Assembly (NCBI GenBank): GCA_917880885.1
Contig: OU862931.1
Span: 15,294,736 to 15,358,735 of the forward strand
DNA: 64,000 nt
Source: Limnephilus marmoratus
Lineage: Eukaryota > Arthropoda > Insecta > Trichoptera > Limnephilidae
Reading direction: 5' to 3'
Shown here in pieces: positions 10,164-19,805 of the stretch (position 1 is its first letter; every line of letters begins with the position of its first letter). The position numbers and the translations under genes were made by a program. The notes under the pieces are model-generated. The model was not told where the DNA came from and made no database searches. It saw only the letters and a program-made list of their open reading frames with translations.

Positions 10164-10615
10164 TAACCGGAAGGATTGTACTTTCAAATAAAAAAAGAAA
10201 TTTGAGAAAATATTCAGTAGTTTTTTTTTATAGCATTTTCAAAAAAAAAAAGTTATTTGGCGGACCCTTTACCATTTTTTTATGTTGTTGTAGAAAAAAA
10301 AACATCAAAAATGCTCCTTAACACCCTGTATTAACATATTTTTAAATAAATAAATCAAAATATTCCCTTAATTTCCTTTTTTAGTGAAAAACAGTTAATT
10401 TTTAATGGTTTATCTAACATTTTTAAAGATATAACAAGGGTGGGTTTTTCTCTGTTATGTGAAATTTCAAAGTCAATCCGGAAGAAGAAGATGATATCCA
10501 AATATTATTAAAAAAATTACGTGATTTTATATCTTTATTTAATATCCTTTTATCACTATTAGACAAATCAAAACAAGAAATGTTTTTTCCTCATACAGTC
10601 GTGACCCACCTTATT

Positions 10616-11759
10616 ATACAATTCGTCCATCGAAACGTCGCTAGCTCAATGACAATTCTTTTTTCAAACTTTCTTCAGGCAAGTAGGTAACATATTGTTA
10701 AAAAAAAGTCGTAGTAAACACGAGAATTTTATTTTCGGTATTTATTTTTGGGGTATTATTCCGTGTTGCGCTACCTCCATCTTCAGCCAACGTTTCGGAC
10801 AGCTTTACAGCGTTACAGTGGATGATGGAACTAAAATAGATGTTTTTTGTTAATATTTTTTTGTATATATTTTATTTTATTATAACGTTTTATTGGTTTA
10901 TTTCTATCGAGCTACTGCTACTCATGTTCTGAAAAATGTTCTCCGCAACGTAGTTATTGACCTCCAGGGTAGTAAACACTGTTACTTCTTTATAAATGAA
11001 CACGTGTATGTAGATATATGGTAGATATGTAAATATATTTAAATTTAGTCAAATCTTTGAATGAAATTTGCATAGTCAATCCTACGTCTTCGCGACCTTG
11101 CAACCCCCTTCTTGTGCGAAAATGTATTAAAAATCAACGTATCGTATTGATAATATCGTCATATTGATTTTAACATAATATCACGTGTTCATATGCGATA
11201 TTGTACAATAACAAAAATACGTATGATAGATCAACACAACATATTTCGTCACTTTCAAGTACCTCCGTATTATATTTTATTTTGATTCCTAAATCTGTAA
11301 CAAACCAAATCCGTGGGAACGTGTTGTTCTAAGTTCTAAGTCTGTTTTGCTAATTATGGGAAAGGGACGAAACTGCTTCGTAATTCGTGGTTCGATTCGC
11401 GGTAATGCCTACGTATTTATACTCAACGCAGATCTTTCGTAGGCATATTAATAGGCATATCATGTAATCAAAAGTAAGTAATATTTTCAAAACAGGGTCA
11501 AATACAGTGGCATGGTAACCTTTTGGACATCAAGGATAATTGGAAGTAATGTCAATTATAATTTTAAAAAATAATAATAATTAACGGCATACACAAGAGA
11601 TCTAATAGTAACAATATCTCTCCTGTGACATTGGTTATTTGTAAGTACTGGGACAAGTATTCTCCAGTACTATGACCGTTTCATGATTTCATATAATTGA
11701 GCTGGGGAGGAACATACGAGTATGATAATATTTCAATTATATTATTATTAAATTAATAA
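10616..11759. other. Repeat debris without a recognisable gene
   Basis: Two stretches, about 10620-10690 (CATCGAAACGTCGCTAGC with CTTTCTTCAGGCAAG) and about 10765-10810 (GCGCTACCTCCATCTTCAGC, AACGTTTCGGACAG), look like terminal repeats of Penelope-like elements. The remainder is AT-rich and I see no open frame or other element. Confidence 0.35.
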
Positions 11760-12470
11760 AAACAGTTTATTTTTAAACAAGTTCTTTATTATTACGCGTG
11801 ACAGCTGTTTCGCCTTCTGAAGGGATTATTTTCCCAATTACTGTAATTTCCCAGTTCGACTGAAAGTCGCTGTGCAGTCTAATCATATTGTGAGTCATTT
11901 GCAAATGCTGACTGATGGTTTTCTTTTCAAGCATAATTAATTATTTAAAATTTGTTTGAATATATCTAGAAGCGGAGTTGTATTATATTTTTTGTTCATT
12001 TCTTAAAATAGCTTTAGGATTATTATTATGTTTGTTAATTTCCAGCTGCTCTAAAAGATTAAGTTTACGTCCATTATTTTGATTATAAAAGGGAGTTGGT
12101 TTATTATCATCGCTAAGTGAGTGACTCTCATCTAGGAGATGTTTGGCAAATTGTGATTGTATTTTATTATGATTATTAAATGATCGCATGTGTTCTTTGA
12201 ATCTAGTATTAAAGGACCGGCCAGTTTGTCCAACAAAAACAGCGTTGCTTTCGTCACACTGGAGGTTATAAATGCCGCTATTTTTTAGTTTCGTTATTTT
12301 ACTTTTTGAGTTTTTAAGAAATGATTCCAAATTACGATTAGTGCGGAAGGAAATGTCTAATCCACATTTTTTGAGAACTTTAGCAATTTTATTAAATTTA
12401 GGTCTGACAAATTCCAAACACGCAAATTTATTATTCGTTTTATTAAAGGAGTTGTAAACAAATTAAACTT
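11760..12470 (-). mobile_element. Penelope-like element B, 3' part
   Basis: A 5'-truncated PLE on the minus strand with the C-terminal endonuclease domain (11983-12460). Its 3' terminal repeat is around 11760-11850 and contains GGCGAAACAGCTGTC (minus). That resembles the GAAAC, self-complementary helix III and GUC portion of a hammerhead, although the CUGANGA part is not intact. The coding part ends about 130 bp before this terminal repeat. Confidence 0.75.
11983..12460 (-). pseudogene. PLE B GIY-YIG endonuclease domain
   Basis: The minus-strand frame encodes the end of a Penelope-type polyprotein. It includes KFNKIAKVLKKCGLDISFRT, then NSGIYNLQCDESNAVFVGQT and GRSFNTRFKEHMRSF, followed by a FAKHLLDESHS block and LNLLEQLEINK. 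The GIY and (F/Y)VG motifs and the R...R...EH pattern identify the GIY-YIG nuclease that primes PLE retrotransposition. The upstream reverse transcriptase is missing. About 145 codons are open, so the copy is moderately old. The frame lacks an ATG because the element is truncated. Confidence 0.85.
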
Positions 12471-12474
12471 GATA

Positions 12475-13017
12475 ACAATAAATATTTCAAATACACTCAA
12501 AATAGTTCAAAGTTGATGATGACAAAATGTATAAAAAATATTCAGTACCACAAATATATCACAATATTATTAAAATCAAAATTTAATGCCAAGCACATTC
12601 AAATACTTACAAATTTCTAGGTATAACTTATTTTAACAACCTCCCATTAAATCTAAAAATTATCGGAAATATTCAAGAATTTCAGCTTAAATTGAAAAAT
12701 TACCTAAAACTACCTACTATCAGAGTTCATGTCTATTAATATTATCATGTTTAAATCTTTAAATCATTTTTTGATAAATCTTAAGTTTTTCTAACTTATG
12801 TTATTATTTGCAATATGTTATTATTTACTTACTTACATTATTGAATTCCTTCACCAAACAAAAGAGCCTAGTCTCTTTATGGTGAGGAAAGAATATTTTT
12901 ATTTTCCTTTATAATACTGTGTAACATTTAAAAATTGTATACACATTCACACAAGCCCTGCTTATTTATGAGGGTACATCAAATACATGTATTATGTAAT
13001 TAATTATTGTAAAAAAT
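12475..13017. other. AT-rich spacer
   Basis: No open frame or structured repeat was identified between two PLE fragments. The sequence is strongly AT-rich. It may be further PLE or LINE debris. Confidence 0.4.
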
Positions 13018-13612
13018 ATAGAAAAATGAAATAATTTAACTTTGTATAAACCACTTATTTGATGCGCAAATCCGACCGGTTTCGGAACAAACGTTCCTTC
13101 GTCAGGGAAAGCTTATACTAATTTGACAGTTTCGAACAATGTTTTATTATGGTAGGGGTGGAGCTGTTGCTAGATAATAATGTAGATTGGGTAGGTAGGT
13201 ATTAGTGTAGAGTGGGTGGATAGGGGAATAAATCCATGATTGGGCTATATGACAATATTTTTTGTTTGTTGATAATAGATTCATTATTTTTAAGGGATTT
13301 TTTTAATTTCCAAGGCTTCTAAGTTATCTAAACGTTTTCCTTTATGATTAATATGAAGAATATTTATCCCTGCATTTTTTTCAAAACTATGGTTATTTTC
13401 AATGATATGGTTAGCGAACTCAGAAAAATTATTATTATTAAGACACCTTAAATGTTCTTTGATTCTGATTTCAAAATTACGAGTGGTTTTTCCAATATAA
13501 AATGAGGGACAATCATTGCATTTGAGTTTATATATTCCGGAATTAGTCAATTTATGGTCTTTATCTTTAGTATTTCTCAAAAAATTACCGATATTATTTC
13601 TTGTATAAAACG
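13018..13612 (-). mobile_element. Penelope-like element C, inverted left arm
   Basis: A near-exact inverted copy of 13905-14515. It carries the endonuclease frame (13610-13290, minus), with SGIYKLKCNDCPSFYIGKTT and RNFEIRIKEHLRCL, and the same 3' terminal repeat. The two arms differ at only a few positions (for example NAGIN here against NTGIN). It is truncated at its 5' side just inside the linker before the endonuclease. Confidence 0.85.
13074..13106 (-). ncRNA. Hammerhead-ribozyme-like motif, PLE C left arm
   Basis: On the minus strand: CTGACGA, one A, a perfect 5-bp helix II (GGAAC/GUUCC with loop GUUU), GAAAC, the palindrome ACCGGT, then C as the H17 of a GUC site followed by GGA. GGA can pair with the UCC just before the core to start helix I. 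With only ACCGGT for helix III, activity would be expected from dimers, as described for PLE hammerheads. Confidence 0.65.
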
Positions 13613-13858
13613 CTATTATTATACCCTGTCTCACAAAAACACTCCACCTTCCATTCCATGATACACCACTTAGTAAATGTCCCAATGTCTAATAATAATT
13701 TCCTTTCTGAATTTTCAATAATAAAACAAATTGCTATAAATAACGGATATGAATCAAAATTAATTGATAACATCCTAAATAAAAAACTTATTAAAATTTA
13801 AAAAAATAAATATCTATACAATTCTAATAATATTAATGATAAAGAATGGCGTAAAATT

Positions 13859-14329
13859 TTGTATATTAATAATTTTTCAGTTCAATGTTGCAAAAATCTT
13901 CCTTCTAATATTAAACCAGTGTTTTATACAAGAAATAATATCGGTAATTTTTTGAGAAATACTAAAGATAAAGACCATAAATTGACTAATTCCGGAATAT
14001 ATAAACTCAAATGCAATGATTGTCCCTCATTTTATATTGGAAAAACCACTCGTAATTTTGAAATCAGAATCAAAGAACATTTAAGGTGTCTTAATAATAA
14101 TAATTTTTCTGAGTTCGCTAACCATATCATTGAAAATAACCATAGTTTTGAAAAAAATACAGGGATAAATATTCTTCATATTAATCATAAAGGAAAACGT
14201 TTAGATAACTTAGAAGCCTTGGAAATTAAAAAATTCCTTAAAAATAATGAATCTATTATCAACAAACAAAAAATATTGTCATATAGCCCAATCATGGATT
14301 TGTTCCCCTACCCACCCACTCTACACTAA
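13859..14329 (+). pseudogene. PLE C GIY-YIG endonuclease domain
   Basis: An open stretch of 156 codons. FSVQCCKNLPSNIKPVFYTR leads into NNIGNFLRNTKDKDHKL, then SGIYKLKCNDCPSFYIGKTT, RNFEIRIKEHLRCL and FANHIIENNHSF, ending with LDNLEALEIKKFL. The CxxC-like KCNDC inside the GIY-YIG segment, the YIG motif and the R...EH helix are those of Penelope endonucleases. The upstream half of the protein (RT) is absent apart from a linker broken by a stop at 13799-13801. This domain looks intact, but the gene is incomplete. Confidence 0.85.
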
Positions 14330-14425
14330 TACCTACCTACCCAATCTACATTATTATCTAGCATCAGCTCCACCCCTACCATAATAAAACATTGTTCGAA
14401 ACTGTCAAATTAGTATAAGCTTTCC

Positions 14426-14457
14426 CTGACGAAGGAACGTTTGTTCAGAAACCGGTC
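14426..14457 (+). ncRNA. Hammerhead-ribozyme-like motif, PLE C right arm
   Basis: Same architecture as the left-arm motif: CTGACGA (14426-14432), helix II GGAAC/GUUCA with one mismatched pair, GAAAC and ACCGGTC. The C-to-A change in helix II relative to the left arm should weaken it. Order and spacing fit a type-I hammerhead. Confidence 0.55.
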
Positions 14458-14515
14458 GGATTTGCGCATCAAATAAGTGGTTTATACAAAGTTAAATTAT
14501 TTCATTTTTCTATAA

Positions 14516-15048
14516 TGGATAACCACAAAGTAATAGCTACATTCAAAAATAAAAAATAAAAAAATAAATAAAAATAAAATGTAAAAAATATATTTTAATT
14601 TATGTATCTTTTTGTAAATAAAAAAAATATGTATGTATATTATAAACAAATATTAAATATTTTTTTTAAAATACACTTCACATCAGTCATACTCATACAT
14701 TGTCTCATACGAACACTTCTGTTATACCGATTAAGTCTTGACATTGTCCCACTCAATGCACGATTAACGTGTTATATGTTTCTCGGATTTCTTTATTTGG
14801 TCGTCTTTCAATTTTTTTTCAAATCATATGGCAGCAAATTAAATATAAGTGGTACAATGTATTTAAAAGTTCGCTGGCCATGTTTATTAGAAAATCTAGG
14901 TACTATCATTCCTTCATTTTGTGTAAGCCTAGTATTGTGCGCGTGATCCACCATTGTTTTTTATGGGCTATCTAGGATATGTTGCATACAGATTTTATGC
15001 CAAAAAAAGAGCTCTGATAGGTAAAACATTTATGGATTTTTATACTAT
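14516..15048. other. AT-rich flank of the Gypsy insertion
   Basis: The beginning (14545-14600) is an A/T-rich run resembling a retroposon tail. No recognised domain in the short frames. The last four bases, CTAT (15045-15048), form the 5' target duplication of the Gypsy element. Confidence 0.45.
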
Positions 15049-15605
15049 TGTAGCAACCACGCATTGTTGCTACGTCACGTGTTGGATTACGCCCGAAACG
15101 TATCGATATTTCCAGAGGCGTCGCCGGTGTTCAATTGTATGCGAGCGAAATAACTAGAGAGATCGACTGCCGCCGGGCATGGTCGATGCACAACTGAATG
15201 TAGGTAAATACCTACTTCGCCGGGACAGAGGCGTGGATTTACCTACCTAGCGCACATTCCAGAAAAGGAACGAACCATTGTACGCTTGAAATGCACAGGT
15301 TCTAGTGCCTTCCAGTGACTAGCCGAAGTGACGATTTACTACTAATACTCTACTCGCCGGGCCATATAAAAGGACGCCTAGGAACAGCGAGAATTCAGTA
15401 TTCATTCAACTTACCACGGAGCAGTTGCCTCGTCTATCCGCGATCAACCTTGACCCAGTGTGTACTATTGATATCGTAAAATTGTACGCTAACCGTTTAT
15501 TGTGCTCACGTATTATAATTATTGTGTGGACTCATTAAAGGCTATTATTACACGCAAACTCGTTTCCTTCATTCAATCATCAGCCACGACACTTGAGTAC
15601 CCACA
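15049..15605 (+). repeat. 5' LTR of Gypsy element
   Basis: The TG...CA boundaries and 557-bp length match the 3' LTR. It contains TATAAA at 15365-15370, the initiator TCAGT at 15395-15399 and ATTAAA at about 15535. U3, R and U5 can therefore be placed, with R starting near 15397. Confidence 0.97.
15365..15399 (+). promoter_or_regulatory. LTR core promoter (TATA and Inr)
   Basis: TATAAA at 15365-15370 and the arthropod initiator TCAGT at 15395-15399 lie 30 bases apart, the standard RNA polymerase II spacing. The same pair is present in the 3' LTR at about 20122-20156. Confidence 0.85.
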
Positions 15606-15666
15606 TTTGTGACACCGACGTTCACATTAGTGACCACGAAGTTTACATTTGTGAATCCGACAGTGA
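15603..15666 (+). repeat. Three degenerate ~21-bp repeats in Gypsy leader
   Basis: Units beginning ACATTTGTGACACCGACG (15603), ACATTAGTGACCACGAAG (15624) and ACATTTGTGAATCCGACA (15645) follow one another with period 21. The first overlaps the primer site, so the leader appears to have grown by duplication of primer-site sequence. Confidence 0.6.
15607..15621 (+). promoter_or_regulatory. Primer binding site, probably tRNA-Trp
   Basis: Immediately after the 5' LTR, TTGTGACACCGACGT matches the complement of the metazoan tRNA-Trp 3' end (TGGTGACCCCGACGT) at 13 of 15 positions, as far as I recall that tRNA. Use of tRNA-Trp is a known trait of the CsRn1 clade. Confidence 0.6.
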
Positions 15667-15753
15667 ACACGACGCGTGCAAGTACGTCTACCGCGAGCAC
15701 GTCGCGCACGAAATAAACTCTTCGGTGATAAATTTCGCGCACCAATCATCATC

Positions 15754-16641
15754 ATGTCTCTTGTGAGCGGAACATCTGAGGACAGCCAGCAACCAATAAC
15801 CAGCAACAAGCAACCAACGACAAGTAACCAGCAACCCAACATCAGGAATCCACCGCCTGAGGTCAACCGAGTGGCAGTACGCATTCCGCCTTTTTGCCCT
15901 AATGACTCAGAATTATGGTTCGCTATGGTGGAGCGCAGCTTCGAGGCAGCAGGAGTGACCGTGGATGCCACAAAATTTGGTTTCATTCTCGGAGCCTTGG
16001 ATCCCGCCCACGCCCAAGAAGTCCGGGACATCATTGTGAAGCCCCCTGAGGTCGGTGCATATGCACTATTAAAATACGAATTAACCAGACGCCTCAGCTC
16101 CACGCAGGAGCAGAAGACAAGGAGACTTCTGGAACATGAAGAGATCGGAGACCGTAAGCCCTCCCAATTCTTGAGACACCTGCGCACCCTCGCTGGCAGC
16201 GCTGTGCCCGATGAGGTTTTGAGAACCCTATGGATGGGTCGTCTTCCTAGAAGTATGCAGGTGGTCCTGGCTACGCAGCAGGATACTCCGCTTGACAAGG
16301 TGGCCAGCCTGGCAGACGCCATAGCAGACTACGCTGGTAGACCGGCAGTTAACTCAGTGGCTGTTCCATCGTCCGAAGACTCATTGGTTACACAGATGGA
16401 GCGGTTAATGCAGCCTCTCCAACAAGAGCTCGCTACCTTGAGGCGTGAAGTTTCGACACTACGCTCTGGCCAGCGTAGGAGGAGCGCCACACCGCATCGT
16501 TGGAGCAATCGTTCCCGCAGTCGGTCCAGAGGTCGTCAGCCCAAGGGCACATGCTGGTACCACTGGAATTATGGGACGAAGGCAAGCAAGTGCACCAAAC
16601 CCTGCAACTTCCAACAGGAAAATGCGCGGGGCCCAAACTGA
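15754..16641 (+). CDS. gag: Gypsy Gag protein
   Basis: The first ATG of this frame is at 15754 (MSLVSGTSE). Upstream codons are open but have no ATG. The 295-residue product forms the nucleocapsid particle. The N-terminal part has a Q/N/T-rich leader and [19 protein letters not shown], the capsid opening typical of this Gag group, followed by a helical capsid region. An arginine/serine-rich basic segment (about 248-264) precedes a C-terminal cysteine box at C267, H270, C280 and C284. Its spacing C-x2-H-x9-C-x3-C is the CHCC variant characteristic of CsRn1-clade Gag, not the usual CCHC knuckle. The frame ends at TGA 16639-16641, which overlaps the first ATG of the pol frame. Confidence 0.92.
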   Translation: MSLVSGTSEDSQQPITSNKQPTTSNQQPNIRNPPPEVNRVAVRIPPFCPNDSELWFAMVERSFEAAGVTVDATKFGFILGALDPAHAQEVRDIIVKPPEVGAYALLKYELTRRLSSTQEQKTRRLLEHEEIGDRKPSQFLRHLRTLAGSAVPDEVLRTLWMGRLPRSMQVVLATQQDTPLDKVASLADAIADYAGRPAVNSVAVPSSEDSLVTQMERLMQPLQQELATLRREVSTLRSGQRRRSATPHRWSNRSRSRSRGRQPKGTCWYHWNYGTKASKCTKPCNFQQENARGPN

Positions 16642-16643
16642 TG
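16629..16643 (+). promoter_or_regulatory. gag-pol junction: slip heptamer and stop-start overlap
   Basis: In Gag phase, G GGC CCA (16629-16635) has the X XXY YYZ form. A -1 slip there joins Gag to the pol frame (Gly-Pro-Lys-Leu-Met). Three bases later, TGATG (16639-16643) overlaps the gag stop with a pol-frame ATG. That would also allow termination-reinitiation. YYY=CCC is not a standard eukaryotic slip sequence, so the mechanism is open. Confidence 0.5.
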
Positions 16644-19600
16644 GCGACCAGCGCCAGCCCCAACCAAGTCAGTCGCCTTTTTGTTACCGACAGGGTAACC
16701 CGTACCCAATTTCTTATAGACACCGGCGCAGATCTCTGTGTGTTCCCACGACGCCTTGTCCAGGGACGCCCCACTAAAGCTACATACGAACTGGCAGCAG
16801 CAAATGGCAGCACAATCGCTACTTATGGCAGCCTAACGCTCAACCTGGATCTGGGATTGCGACGCGACTTTACTTGGAGCTTCGTCATTGCAGACGTCTC
16901 CAGGCCAATCATCGGGGCAGACTTTCTCGCCAAGTACGAGCTACTGGTGGATGTCCGAAATAAACGGCTGCTGGACCAGGTGACGAATTTGACCATCACG
17001 GGAAAACGAAGCGACAACAAGATCGCTTCCATTAAGACGGTCACAGGAACGTCCCCGTATCATAAGCTTCTTCAACAGTTTCCTGACATCACTCGCCCTG
17101 ACGGCGCCAGGAGGGAAGTTCGTCACGCAACACTGCACCATATTAACACCACGCCAGGACCTCCAACAGTCGAACGCCCACGACACCTTGCTCCTGACAA
17201 GTTAAAACGCGCCAAGAAGGAGTTCGAGGCCATGGTCCGTCTCGGAATCGCTCGACCTTCCGAGAGCTCTTGGGCATCTCCCTTGCACATGGTACCCAAG
17301 AAGGACGACCAGTGGAGACCATGTGGCGATTATAGAAGATTGAACGCCAGAACTATTCCGGACAGATACCCCGTTCGCCACATCCAAGATTTTGCACAGG
17401 CACTGAGCGGCACCAAGATCTTCTCAACGATTGATCTGGTGCGGGCATATAATCAAATCCCTGTGGCTCCCGAGGACATTCCGAAAACAGCAATCACTAC
17501 GCCATTCGGACTCTTCGAATTTCCAGTGATGTCTTTCGGCCTCCGCAACGCAGCCCAGACCTTCCAACGCTTCATGGACGAGGTTACCAGAGGCTTAGAT
17601 TTCTGTTACGCCTACATAGACGACATCCTTATTGCCTCAACGTCAGAGGAAGAGCACCTAGCCCACCTCAAGATATTATTCCAGCGCCTGCAGGAATATG
17701 GTGTTGTCATCAACGCCGCCAAATGCCATTTCGGCCTGACTAAGGTCAAATTCCTAGGATACCTGGTGTCTGACGCTGGCACTTCACCCCTCCCAGATAA
17801 AGTGGAGGCCATCAACAACTACAGCCAACCAGCTTCCATCAAGGATCTCCGCCGTTTCCTGGGAGCTATAAATTTTTATAGGAGATTCATCCCCAACGCC
17901 GCGAGGACACAAGCTCCACTCAATGACCTCCTTAAAGGGAACCAAAAAGGCAAACAACTCGTGTCTTGGACTGCCGAAACAGTAGAAGCTTTCAGCAAGT
18001 GCAAGGAAGCTCTGGCCCAGGCAACCCTGCTCGTTCACCCGAAGTGCGACGCCCCACTCTCTATCGTCAGCGACGCGTCTGATACTACAGCCGGTGCCGC
18101 ACTCCACCAATTCGTCGCAGGTCACTGGGAGCCTCTAGCATTCTTTTCGAAGAAGTTTTCGGCAGCTGAAAAGAAATATGGCGCATACGACAGAGAACTA
18201 CTAGCCATCTATCTCGCTGTGAAATACTTTCGCCACATGGTGGAAGGCAGGTCGTTCACCATATTTACAGACCATAAGCCTATCACGTTCGCCTTCCAAC
18301 AAAAAGCAGACAAATGCTCACCAAGGCAATTCCGCCATCTGGACTATATCAGCCAGTTCACAACTGACATCCGACACGTCTCCGGAAAAGACAACATCGT
18401 CGCGGATGCTCTCTCCAGGTTCGAGACGATAGATACTCCTCTGGACTACGCAGCGCTGGCAGCTGACCAGATGTGCGACCCTGAACTGGAACAACACTTG
18501 CAGGGAAGTTCTAGCCTACAACTTAAAAAGATTAATATTCCGGGTACTGACGCGCATCTCTACTGTGACGTCTCAACTACCATAGCCAAACCCTTCGTCA
18601 CGAAGAAGTTCAGACCTGCGGCATTCAATGCGGTCCATCAGCTGGCTCACCCAGGAATTAAGGCCACGGTTAAGCTCATAACTCAACGTTATGTCTGGCC
18701 GGCCATTAAAGCTGAGACTATTAAGCTCGCACGTAATTGCCTTCAATGCCAACGAAGCAAGGTTACACGGCACGTGTCGGCACCCCTGGGAGCCTTTCCC
18801 AGACCCTCCGCTAGATTCGAGCACGTCCACATCGACATAATCGTCATGCCTTCTTCAGAAGGATGCCGATACTGTCTCACGTGCGTAGACAGATTCACAA
18901 GATGGCCAGAGGCTTTCCCGATCCCAGACCAAGAGGCTGAAACAGTGGCGCGCGCTTTCTACAAGGGCTGGATTACAAGATTCGGCACTCCACTCCGCAT
19001 TACTACGGACCAAGGGAGACAATTTGAGTCGAGGCTGTTCAGGCAGTTGAATTTCCTGGCAGGCACGACGCAAATCTATACAACTGCATACCACCCCGCA
19101 GCAAATGGCATGGTGGAACGATTTCATCGTCAACTGAAGGCAGCGATCAAGTGCCATCAGAATAACCGTTGGACGGAAACACTTCCCACCGTACTCATGG
19201 GAATCAGAGCAGCTTGGAGAGATGATCTCGCTACAACCTCAGCCGAGCTAGTATACGGCGAACCGCTCCGATTACCCGGCGAATTCCTATGTAAAGCACG
19301 ACCTAATGTCAACGACGATACTGGAAGTTTCCTCAAGGAACTACGGAAACATTTCAACGAGCTGAGACCAGTTGAAGGTACCCGCCATGGTGATGGACAT
19401 CATTTCGTCTTCCAAAATCTTCCCACAGCTTCTCACGTCTTTCTGATGGACGACACAGTCAAGAGCCCGCTTCAACAACCCTACAGCGGCCCTCATAAAG
19501 TCGTTCGTCGGCACGAACGAACATATACCATACTGGTAAAAGGGAAGGAAATCACCGTGAGCATCGACCGCCTCAAACCAGCATACATTGCTCAAGATCT

Positions 19601-19754
19601 TGAGAGATTCACATCACACTCGCAAACCGCATCAGAGTCACCAGCCGCCACATCACAACCAACCATTCCGTTGTTCGATGGCAGTCAGGATCGGACACAC
19701 ACAACCACTCGTTCTGGAAGGCGGGTTCGATTTCCCGATCACCTCGGTATCTGA
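16641..19754 (+). CDS. pol: Gypsy Pol polyprotein
   Basis: An uninterrupted frame, 1037 codons from the ATG at 16641. The retroviral-type aspartic protease has [12 protein letters not shown] with catalytic D27. Reverse transcriptase follows, with [20 protein letters not shown] and the YIDD active site at 325-328 (nt 17613-17624). RNase H has [15 protein letters not shown] (first D about 478) and the TDHKPI block. Integrase has a zinc-binding H-H-C-C segment (nt about 18625-18755, ending CLQCQRSK) and a catalytic triad D732, D790, E826 (D-x57-D-x35-E). A C-terminal GPHKVVRR...VSIDRLKPA module resembles the GPY/F domain. It lies in the -1 frame relative to gag. No stops or missing catalytic residues were seen, so the enzyme set looks functional. 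Confidence 0.96.
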   Translation: MATSASPNQVSRLFVTDRVTRTQFLIDTGADLCVFPRRLVQGRPTKATYELAAANGSTIATYGSLTLNLDLGLRRDFTWSFVIADVSRPIIGADFLAKYELLVDVRNKRLLDQVTNLTITGKRSDNKIASIKTVTGTSPYHKLLQQFPDITRPDGARREVRHATLHHINTTPGPPTVERPRHLAPDKLKRAKKEFEAMVRLGIARPSESSWASPLHMVPKKDDQWRPCGDYRRLNARTIPDRYPVRHIQDFAQALSGTKIFSTIDLVRAYNQIPVAPEDIPKTAITTPFGLFEFPVMSFGLRNAAQTFQRFMDEVTRGLDFCYAYIDDILIASTSEEEHLAHLKILFQRLQEYGVVINAAKCHFGLTKVKFLGYLVSDAGTSPLPDKVEAINNYSQPASIKDLRRFLGAINFYRRFIPNAARTQAPLNDLLKGNQKGKQLVSWTAETVEAFSKCKEALAQATLLVHPKCDAPLSIVSDASDTTAGAALHQFVAGHWEPLAFFSKKFSAAEKKYGAYDRELLAIYLAVKYFRHMVEGRSFTIFTDHKPITFAFQQKADKCSPRQFRHLDYISQFTTDIRHVSGKDNIVADALSRFETIDTPLDYAALAADQMCDPELEQHLQGSSSLQLKKINIPGTDAHLYCDVSTTIAKPFVTKKFRPAAFNAVHQLAHPGIKATVKLITQRYVWPAIKAETIKLARNCLQCQRSKVTRHVSAPLGAFPRPSARFEHVHIDIIVMPSSEGCRYCLTCVDRFTRWPEAFPIPDQEAETVARAFYKGWITRFGTPLRITTDQGRQFESRLFRQLNFLAGTTQIYTTAYHPAANGMVERFHRQLKAAIKCHQNNRWTETLPTVLMGIRAAWRDDLATTSAELVYGEPLRLPGEFLCKARPNVNDDTGSFLKELRKHFNELRPVEGTRHGDGHHFVFQNLPTASHVFLMDDTVKSPLQQPYSGPHKVVRRHERTYTILVKGKEITVSIDRLKPAYIAQDLERFTSHSQTASESPAATSQPTIPLFDGSQDRTHTTTRSGRRVRFPDHLGI

Positions 19755-19792
19755 CTATTCCTCTTTCCACCGCAGCCATGTCTGCGTTGTCT

Positions 19793-19805
19793 GGGGAGGG
19801 AGTCC
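19793..19805 (+). promoter_or_regulatory. Polypurine tract
   Basis: GGGGAGGGAG directly upstream of the 3' LTR (which begins at 19806) is the expected plus-strand primer. Confidence 0.85.

Larger units (their letters stand above)
8734..10328 (+). mobile_element. mariner-like element, nested and interrupted
   Basis: The ends are CAGGGTGTTAAGG (8734-8746) and its inverse CCTTAACACCCTG (10316-10328), each bordered by TA (8732-8733 and 10329-10330). It carries a decayed transposase (9079-10163) and was itself hit by a LINE tail at about 9358-10077. After removing that insertion the element is only about 0.9 kb, so it was already an internally deleted copy. Confidence 0.85.
8370..10615. mobile_element. 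TIR element hosting a nested mariner
   Basis: The left end AATAAGGTGGGTCA (8375-8388) is matched in inverse by TGACCCACCTTATT at the right (10602-10615). The subterminal blocks also mirror each other: GATCTTCTTCCTCCGGATTG at about 8480 against CAATCCGGAAGAAGAAGATG at about 10473. TA occurs next to both ends. The original interior is short. Most of the span is the mariner inserted at 8734-10328. I see no transposase belonging to the outer element. Confidence 0.7.
13613..14515 (+). mobile_element. Penelope-like element C, right arm
   Basis: The longer member of the inverted pair. Part of the region between reverse transcriptase and endonuclease (about 13689-13800, including SIIKQIAINNGYESKLIDNI) is followed by the endonuclease (13859-14329) and a 3' terminal repeat. 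That repeat has CCTGACGAAGG and ACCGGTCGGA, ending in ATAAGTGGTTTATACAAAG. Its mate lies at 13018-13612 in opposite orientation about 300 bp away. Confidence 0.85.

Noticed and set aside
10620..10810. Additional hammerhead motifs (GAAACGTC near 10635, CTGAAGA near 10785 on minus)
   Set aside because: The required order CUGANGA, helix II, GAAA, NUH is not met. The parts occur in the wrong order or are too far apart.
11800..11830. Intact hammerhead in PLE B
   Set aside because: GGCGAAACAGCTGTC is suggestive, but the CUGANGA box reads CTTCAGA, so the core is not intact.
15676..15753. Upstream extension of Gag
   Set aside because: The extra 26 codons begin at GTG and lie in the untranslated leader. 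The first ATG in frame is 15754.
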